64,000 nucleotides of DNA from Boesenbergia rotunda (lineage: Eukaryota > Streptophyta > Magnoliopsida > Zingiberales > Zingiberaceae), in NCBI GenBank assembly GCA_024364735.1, contig JAGFNQ010005683.1, positions 1 to 64,000 of the forward strand, written 5' to 3'. The notes below the pieces were generated by a model. It did not search any database. It was not told the origin of the DNA and saw only the letters and a list, made by a program, of their open reading frames with translations. The translations under genes and the position numbers were made by a program. Shown piece after piece: positions 57,654 to 64,000 of this stretch; positions within the stretch are counted from its first letter, which is position 1; the number at the start of each line of letters is the position of its first letter.

Positions 57654-59430
57654 CATGTCCATCAAGGTTCGGTTGCGCCTCTCAGATACACCATTATGCT
57701 GTGGTGTATACGGTGGAGTCCATTGGGATAATATCCCATTGTCCCTTAGATAATCTTGAAACTCTTGACTCAAGTATTCACCACCCCGATCGGATCGAAG
57801 TATTTTAATACTTTTGCCAAGCTGTTTCTCTACTTCATTTCTGAACTCTTTGAATTTCTCAAAAGCTTCAGATTTGTGTTTCATCAAGAACACATACCCG
57901 AATCGTGAGTGATTATCGATAAAGGTGATGAAGTAGCTATAGCCTCCTTGTGCAAGAGTTGACATTGGTCCACATACATTAGTATGTATTAGACCAAGCA
58001 ATTCTCCCACTGGATTACCCTTTCCGAAAAAGGGTAATTTGGTCATCTTGCCTATTAAGCATGATTCGCATGTATGAACTGGGTTCAAATGATTCCAAAA
58101 TTCCACATCGGTGTAATTCGGCCATGTGTTTCTTACTTACATGGCCAAGACGACAATGCCAAGTGTAGGAGTCTATTCGATTATCTATTCGAGCACGTTT
58201 GTTGCTAACTTCGATATTGAAAACATCACCGGATAAATCTACCGTGTAGATACCATTGCACAAAGTTCCATTTCCATAAAGAACGCCATTTAAAGTTATG
58301 TAACAACAATTGTTACTAAATGTTAAATGATAACCCTTTTCATTCAAACATGAAATAGATACAATGTTCTTTATTAACGAAGGAACAAAATAATAATTAT
58401 CCAATTCTAAGACACGTCCTGTAGGGAGCTTTAGCAAATATGTTCCGATGGCAACAGCAGCAATCTTTGCTCCGTTTCCAACTCGCAAATTCGCTTCTCC
58501 CTTGACGAGTCTTCTTCTATTCCTTAGCCCCTGTATGTCATTACATATATGTGAGCTACACCCAGTATCAAGTACCCAGGTGTTTAAGGAAATAGAGTGA
58601 CATTCAATAACGAAGATACTTGAAGAGGATGGGGCATCGGATGCCTTCTCTTTCAAGGACTCAAGATAAACCTTGCAGTTTCTTCACCAGTGACCCTCCA
58701 TGCCACAATGATGGCAAGATCCTTTTGGTTTCTTTTCAGTCTTTTTGGCCTTTTTCTTCTTTCTTTTATTCTGTTCTTTGGCCTTCCTCTTAGAACCTTT
58801 CTTCGAGGAACCAACTAACAGTACCGCCTTTTGGTCCGGTATTACAGAAGGCTCTACAGTCTTCAGTAGGTTGAGCAACTCAGGAATGGTAGTCTCTAGT
58901 TTGTTCATCCGATAGTTCATCACAAATTGTGAATAACTTTTGGGAAAACAACTCAGAATTAAGTCAATACTTAGTTCATAATCCATTGCAAAACCGAGTG
59001 TGTTCAGTCGCTCAATGTACCCCAACATCTTTGACACAAACTGTGAGGCAGAAGTGCCTTCCTGCATCTTAGTGGTGAAGAGGAGTCTGGAGACTTCGAA
59101 CCTTTCGGATCTCGCCTGCTCTTCAAACAACTCATGAAGATGGAAGATGATGGTATAAGCATCCATATGCTCATGCTGCTTTTGCAGCTCAGGTATCATA
59201 GAGGCTAGCATGATGCAACTCGCAAGTTCAGAATCGGTCACATGTTTCTGATAGGCCATTAACTGGTCTGGAGTTGCACCCTCTGGAGGATGGTTAGGAA
59301 GTTGATCTTCAAGGACATAAGCAAGCTTCTCTGCCTTGAGGACAATCTTCAGGTTTCAAAGCCAGTCCATGAAGTTAGGCCCGGTCAGTTTATTGGTGTC
59401 CAAGATGGAACGCAAATTCAGAGAAGACAT
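57654..59430 (-). pseudogene. Element C gag, protease and integrase start
   Basis: Gag starts at ATG 59430. A TGA near 59355 replaces CGA (copia A reads CGA there). The frame is open from 59259 to 58684, through a Lys-rich stretch to a CCHC knuckle whose CGA codon is again TGA (about 58683). Protease has DTGCSSHI (about 58565); pre-integrase has HCRLGHVSKKH. A frameshift at about 58090 leads into 58106-57654 with the integrase core (DNHSRFGY, SDRGGEY, NGVSERRNR: D-D-E kept). Element D interrupts it after MDMV codons and the frame resumes at 52131. Confidence 0.92.
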
Positions 59431-61131
59431 GATCGAGTGATTAACCTAGAAATACAAATTGAGCTTATGTGAGAAGAATGATTAAAGAATGTATCAACAT
59501 ACATAAATAAAATCCTATTTATTTTTCAAATTGAATAATCCTTTTTTTCAATTCGGGAGATCGTAGGAACATCTCCAAATAGGTTGATATCCAACCATAG
59601 ATAAGAACCACAATGGCTGTGGCCATCAAGTCATTCTTAGCTATGAAGGTAGGTAATTATACCGATTACACATCATATATATGTAACTATCACCTTATGC
59701 TATCAACTAATTGAATGTTTGCATAAATCATTGGGTTGTTAACTCATTAACAAGTATGCAACATTATACATAGCACCCAATTGCACCTCTCTTTACATCG
59801 ACCTTGGCTGTGGCACAACAAATCGATGCTCCAAGCTTAAGGCTGACCCATTAATCAAGAAATAGTTTTAATATGGTTGGAGCTCATTCAACCGTTTAGT
59901 CAGGCTTGGATGTGTCCAACAACCAAAACTAAGGATTGACCTCTGACTCCTACTATATTATTCATAAACTAATTCCATGGTTTGAATATGTTGAGGTTCA
60001 AGCCGGGCATGGATGTGTCCATCAACCCAAACGAGAAACAAAACTCCGATTCTAACCATATTAATGGAAGGTGTTGGCCTTAATATTTTGTAAGGGGTTT
60101 TGGGTCTCATCCTTTCTTTTCTAAGCACATTCATGACATTATGTCATGACTAACGATTTCCTTAATAAAGTATGTATGTGACTTAATTTATCAAGTCTCA
60201 TTATTTGAATTAGGAATCGGATTTCCTAATTCTTATTTCATACTTTATTTAAGGAATTATTTTGGGAAACAATTTCCTAAATTGTCATAATCAATTTCGG
60301 AAATAATATGTTTTAGGACTTTGATTTCTCTAAATCAAATCTTATTAAATTAAGAGACAAATCCCTTAATTCAACCACATATTATTTTCATGGAAATCTC
60401 ATTTAAGAAAACTCTATAGGAAACCATTTTCCTAATTAATTTTGGAGACAACAATATGTAAGAGCATCACCTCTTAAATCATATTTTATTCATGGATTTA
60501 ATTAATTACAACAAATTGTTTTTAAGGGTGGCTCCCCGAGGCTCAAATACCCAAAGAAAAGTAATTTGTCGTAAATCCAATTTGGTCCGCTTCGGAAGCG
60601 TAACCAAATTAAACATGACAATCTCATTTAAAATTGGAAAATTAAATTACAACAACTAACTTTAAATTGGACGGCTCCCCGAGGCTCAATCCAAGATAAA
60701 GAATTTTGTTGTCAATTTAAAAACCAATTCAAATTTAATTGTCAATTAATTATCCATAAATTTGTCTAGACTTTCTTGAAAGAAAGTGCCCAAAATTGCG
60801 AGATTTCATAATAGGTTTTCAGAATAATTGTAAGTTTCTGGTACAATGAAAACTTACATATTTCCAAAATCGGAAAATTCCTAAAATAGAAAATTTTCCA
60901 AAATTGAAAAGTTTCCAAAGATGGGATGTTTTCACAATTATTATAAAATTTCAGAAACTAGAAAATTTCAAAAGATTATGAAATTTCATGAGGATTTCCA
61001 AACATAGAAATTCCTAAATCTAAAATTTATTATAATTTGAAAGTTTCCATAATTGAAAATTTTTTCCAAAATTGAGACATTGACAAAGTTTTCCGCAAAA
61101 CAATTATATGATTATGTCGAACATTAACCGG
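59431..61131 (-). other. Element C untranslated leader
   Basis: AT-rich sequence homologous to 19086-20791 of copia A, including the paired GGCTCCCCGAGGCTC motif (about 60530 and 60675). No gene. Confidence 0.75.
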
Positions 61132-61143
61132 CTCTGATACCAC
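61132..61143 (-). promoter_or_regulatory. Element C primer-binding site
   Basis: On the minus strand GTGGTATCAGAGCCGG follows the LTR end CCCAACA; TGGTATCAGAGC is intact here, unlike copia A. Confidence 0.9.
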
Positions 61144-63321
61144 TGTTGGGACCGGGTGCATGATGACAAGGATACGGGTTCGTAAAATTTTAAATTTTTA
61201 CGTTTAGCAGAAGAATTAGCATAAAATAATTTCATAAATTATTTTAACCACGTATCTAGCATGTGACCTTATGGTGTGTAGACGTAATCATAAATTAAAA
61301 CTTTGCGGAAAAGTAAACTAATTTACTTTAATACCTCGCGTAACTCGAAGTAAGGGACGAGATCCAACCGTAGCGTCCCTTGGAAGCTCCGCCTCTATTC
61401 GCGTCTACGCCGAGTTCTCTTCGGGATGACTTCACAAAGTCACGAGTTTTGTGCCGACGAGAACTACTAGATTCTCTATAGGCACAACTAGATTCTCTAT
61501 ACCTCGCGTAGCTCATGCCCACCTTGGGAGTTGCGCCGGCCCTAGGGGAGGATAGAGAGAGCCGGCCCTAGAGAGAGAGGGGCGCCGGCCCTAGAGAGAG
61601 AGAGGCATGTAGAGAGAGAGAGAGGGAGCAACTAATCTCTTTGATTAATTGATTAGGAATTCAAGGCTTGCCTTTGGTTCCTTATATAGATGCTTCTCCC
61701 ATGCCAAGTCTCTCTCTTAACGGAATTAATGGAATTAATATTCAAAAGAAATTTATCTTATAATCTTTCTTATGAATAATTCCATTATGCCTAGTTTTAT
61801 TATAACTAACTTTATAATAAAACAAATACTTCTCTCCTTTAATTATGGAATAAATTTTATAAGAAATTTATAAACTTTCTTATTATGAAAAAATCAATTC
61901 ATAATTGATTTTATAAAATTAAAATAAACCATTCCATGGATCATTTTAATTTCCATAAAAAGAATAAATTTCTATAAATTTATTTATATAAATTTCTTTA
62001 TACAAATTTATTTATCTATAATTTATAAAACAAATCGCGCTAGATTTATTTTATTAATTAAAACAAATAAATTGGTTTCTTCCCCTTGTTGTGGTCTGCC
62101 AAACCAAAGGGGGTTAACACCCTCTTTGGCCGGCCAAACCGAGCCGAACCGATCGCGAATTAAACTCATTTAATTCGCCCAATAAGCCTTCAAAAGACTT
62201 AGCCATTTTAAGTTTCCGTTGCGCCTCTGATTAACTCAGATTCGACTTATTTCTCTTGATTGGAAAATCCAATTTTCAACTCGTTTTAAATCCCTCGGAT
62301 TACTCGTAGTGTGTGTGACTAAATAGGCTTTCGATTTATGTTGGCCGTCTATAATCAACCAATTATAGAACGATTATGAGTGGCACCTAGTAGTACATCA
62401 TGACCCCCAATTAATCGAAAGATCAACGGTTTGACCTCAGAAGTAATTCTGAAACCCTTCAGCAGCTCTAATGAATCGTGCCCCATTCCCTTCACCATCT
62501 TATACTCACTTGGTTCAGGATATGGTCTATTTGTGTCAGTCCCCACTAGGTTGACTACGTCACACCTAGCCCAAGTAATTCCTTTCTCGTCCATTGGATT
62601 TCTAATTACTCTCATGTATTTAAGAGACTCGCACTCTAAATATGATATGCTCTGGCCAGAGGCTTTGAGTAACAATCCGACGATAGGCCTGGGTATACAT
62701 CTCCTCGCAAGGAGTGGTGAATCCTTTGTAGGCTATTCAAACATCTTCGGGCACTTCGGCTTATACCCAATCATCCTGGGTCCACACCTCCTTGGAGATG
62801 TTTGCTTAAGATGTTAATGTATAAGTCTCCATGACCAAGATGACTTGAACACCGCAAGTCAAAGGAATATCGCACTTAAGCTGCAGTAATAACTTCAGTG
62901 ACATATCTTTATAGATTACCATATGAAGTTTTACAGCTAGTCACTCTAATGAACTAGTTCCCTTAACTAGCATCCATGTTTATCTCCGGGCATCCCAATG
63001 TCACCAGCCAGTGAGAATCAGCTGATTAGAGAATAACCCATGCTAGTCTCAACAGAATTGATAGCGTCCGTTTTTATCAATTCATCGACTAGGGATATTT
63101 TCAATACTTCACAATTGCACACGTAGAGATAATCACTAGTTGTGATCCCATCACAAATTCTCTTATGCTGTGAATTGTATTGCGGACTTTTAGTAGATGA
63201 GTTTAAGATCCCAATTAAATACACAAACATGTATACTCAAATAGTGAATTATCATTTATTAAAATAAATGTTTACAATCATAAGACGATTGCCTTAGGAC
63301 ACTTCTCTCATATCACTAACA
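61144..63321 (-). repeat. Element C 5' LTR (2,178 bp)
   Basis: Homologous to 47857-50128, shorter by about 94 bp mainly from a deletion near 61480-61510 in the region following the GAGAACTACTAG block. TATATAA at 61682-61688 (minus). Confidence 0.93.
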
Positions 63322-63326
63322 GGGAG
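63322..63326. repeat. Target-site duplication GGGAG, right copy of element C
   Basis: Matches 47852-47856; the E2 RNase H frame continues through it. Confidence 0.95.
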
Positions 63327-64000
63327 TTGGGAATGTGTCGCGCTTCATAGACATCAAAATGCATTCAAAACCCTTCATGATTATTTCAAATTGTTAGGAA
63401 ACAATTGGGTAACTTGGGGACATCTCACACAAACTATAAGGTTTACCAAAACGTTGTTGTTTGCTAGTAATCGGGTGAGATGCTAGGACCAACTAAATTT
63501 CTCGAAATATCATTGCATCCCTTGAGAAATTTGGTTGACGAGATAAAAATCACTTCGGTGACCAAGTATGGGGAAAACCAATGCATAACATATGTGTACT
63601 TGGCCCCATGATCATACTTGGACATTCCAATCAAGGAAACTTGATTGGAGACTTGAATTTGGCACAAACTTGCTTGAAAGTGCTTGAATGTTTGTTGATT
63701 GAGTTTGACTCCACTTTTGTGGAGCAAAGTGATTGTTAAATCCATAAGGACCTTTGATCCTGTTTCAGGGATCAATTTTAGTCAAGGGATAACTTCCAAG
63801 ATCGATATTCTTCATCAGATCTTATCAGAAATCGAAGGGAAGTCTAAAACTGAAAGTTTCAGATCATATCAGGGAATATCAGGAGCCCTGATCGGTCACT
63901 GGACTGATCAGGAGTAGGGCTGATCAGTCCCCGGACCGATCTGGCTCCCTCCTGTGGTGATCGGTCCACAGACCGATCAGAGGGGTCACAGAGACTTTGC
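63327..64000 (+). mobile_element. E2 continued: pol end and post-pol spacer
   Basis: Continues E2 after element C: last pol codons with TAG at 63348-63350, then a spacer homologous to E1 7079-7735. Dyads start at 63890, 63922 and 63959 (8-4-8, loops ACTG, CCCG, CACA), in the same order of loop types as E1. The window ends before any third gene. Confidence 0.92.

Larger units (their letters stand above)
47857..63321 (-). mobile_element. Element C: complete minus-strand copia element with nested D
   Basis: 5' LTR 61144-63321, PBS 61132-61143, gag-protease-integrase 59430-57654, then element D, then integrase end, RT and RNase H (52131-50143), polypurine tract and 3' LTR 47857-50128, all read on the minus strand. 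GGGAG flanks both ends. Without D (5,512 bp plus a duplication) it is about 9.9 kb. It belongs to the copia A family. Confidence 0.95.

Overview
The window is plant nuclear DNA, almost certainly pericentromeric or otherwise heterochromatic. It consists almost entirely of LTR retrotransposons: nested Ty1/copia elements, and one Ty3/gypsy array, all with plant-type primer-binding sites complementary to initiator Met tRNA (TGGTATCAGAGC or variants). I see no tRNA, rRNA or intact host housekeeping gene, and no bacterial feature. The species cannot be named from the sequence. Family names below (SIRE-like, Tekay-like) are inferences from protein motifs. Most coding regions are broken.

Layout. (1) 1-527 and 12909-16801 are one older stretch ('H'), split by a complete 12.4 kb copia element, E1 (528-12908, 5-bp target duplication CTTCC). 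H carries a minus-strand open frame of more than 600 codons with eight 27-residue repeats. (2) That frame is cut at 16801/16802 by copia A, of which only the 5' LTR, leader and gag-protease part remain (16802-21873). (3) 21874-37563 is an array of four LTRs and three nearly identical 1,176-bp cores of a deleted gypsy element. (4) 37571-38663 is a 60-bp inverted gypsy LTR tip and the RT-RNase H end of copia B, followed by the copia B LTR with a 133-bp W-box-rich tandem repeat. (5) About 40600-64000 belongs to E2, a relative of E1. Its LTR (40986-43697) holds a solo LTR (41796-43245, duplication GATTC). Its pol is interrupted by a full minus-strand copia, element C (47857-63321, duplication GGGAG). 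C is itself interrupted by element D (52137-57648, duplication CTAAC).

The most unusual signal is a recurring architecture. Several unrelated LTRs carry dense arrays of short inverted repeats with fixed geometry: GATCGGTC/GACCGATC and AATCGATT/AATCGATT dyads, both 8-4-8; GGGCGCCC pairs at exactly 18-bp spacing next to a TATA box; and CCTAGC/GCTAGG-type hairpins whose arms covary while the loops stay constant. In E1 a second 8-4-8 array lies downstream of pol, just before a third gene. That gene looks like a separate transcription unit: a 5'-UTR-like leader, a tiny first exon, a GT-AG intron and a reading frame resembling the 'putative plant transposon protein' family. I propose that these dyad arrays are cis-regulatory or structural modules, and that E1 expresses its third gene from an internal promoter. 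A second oddity is element D, which has LTR 5' tips at both ends, in inverted orientation, and a perfect target duplication. This suggests integration of an aberrant fold-back cDNA.
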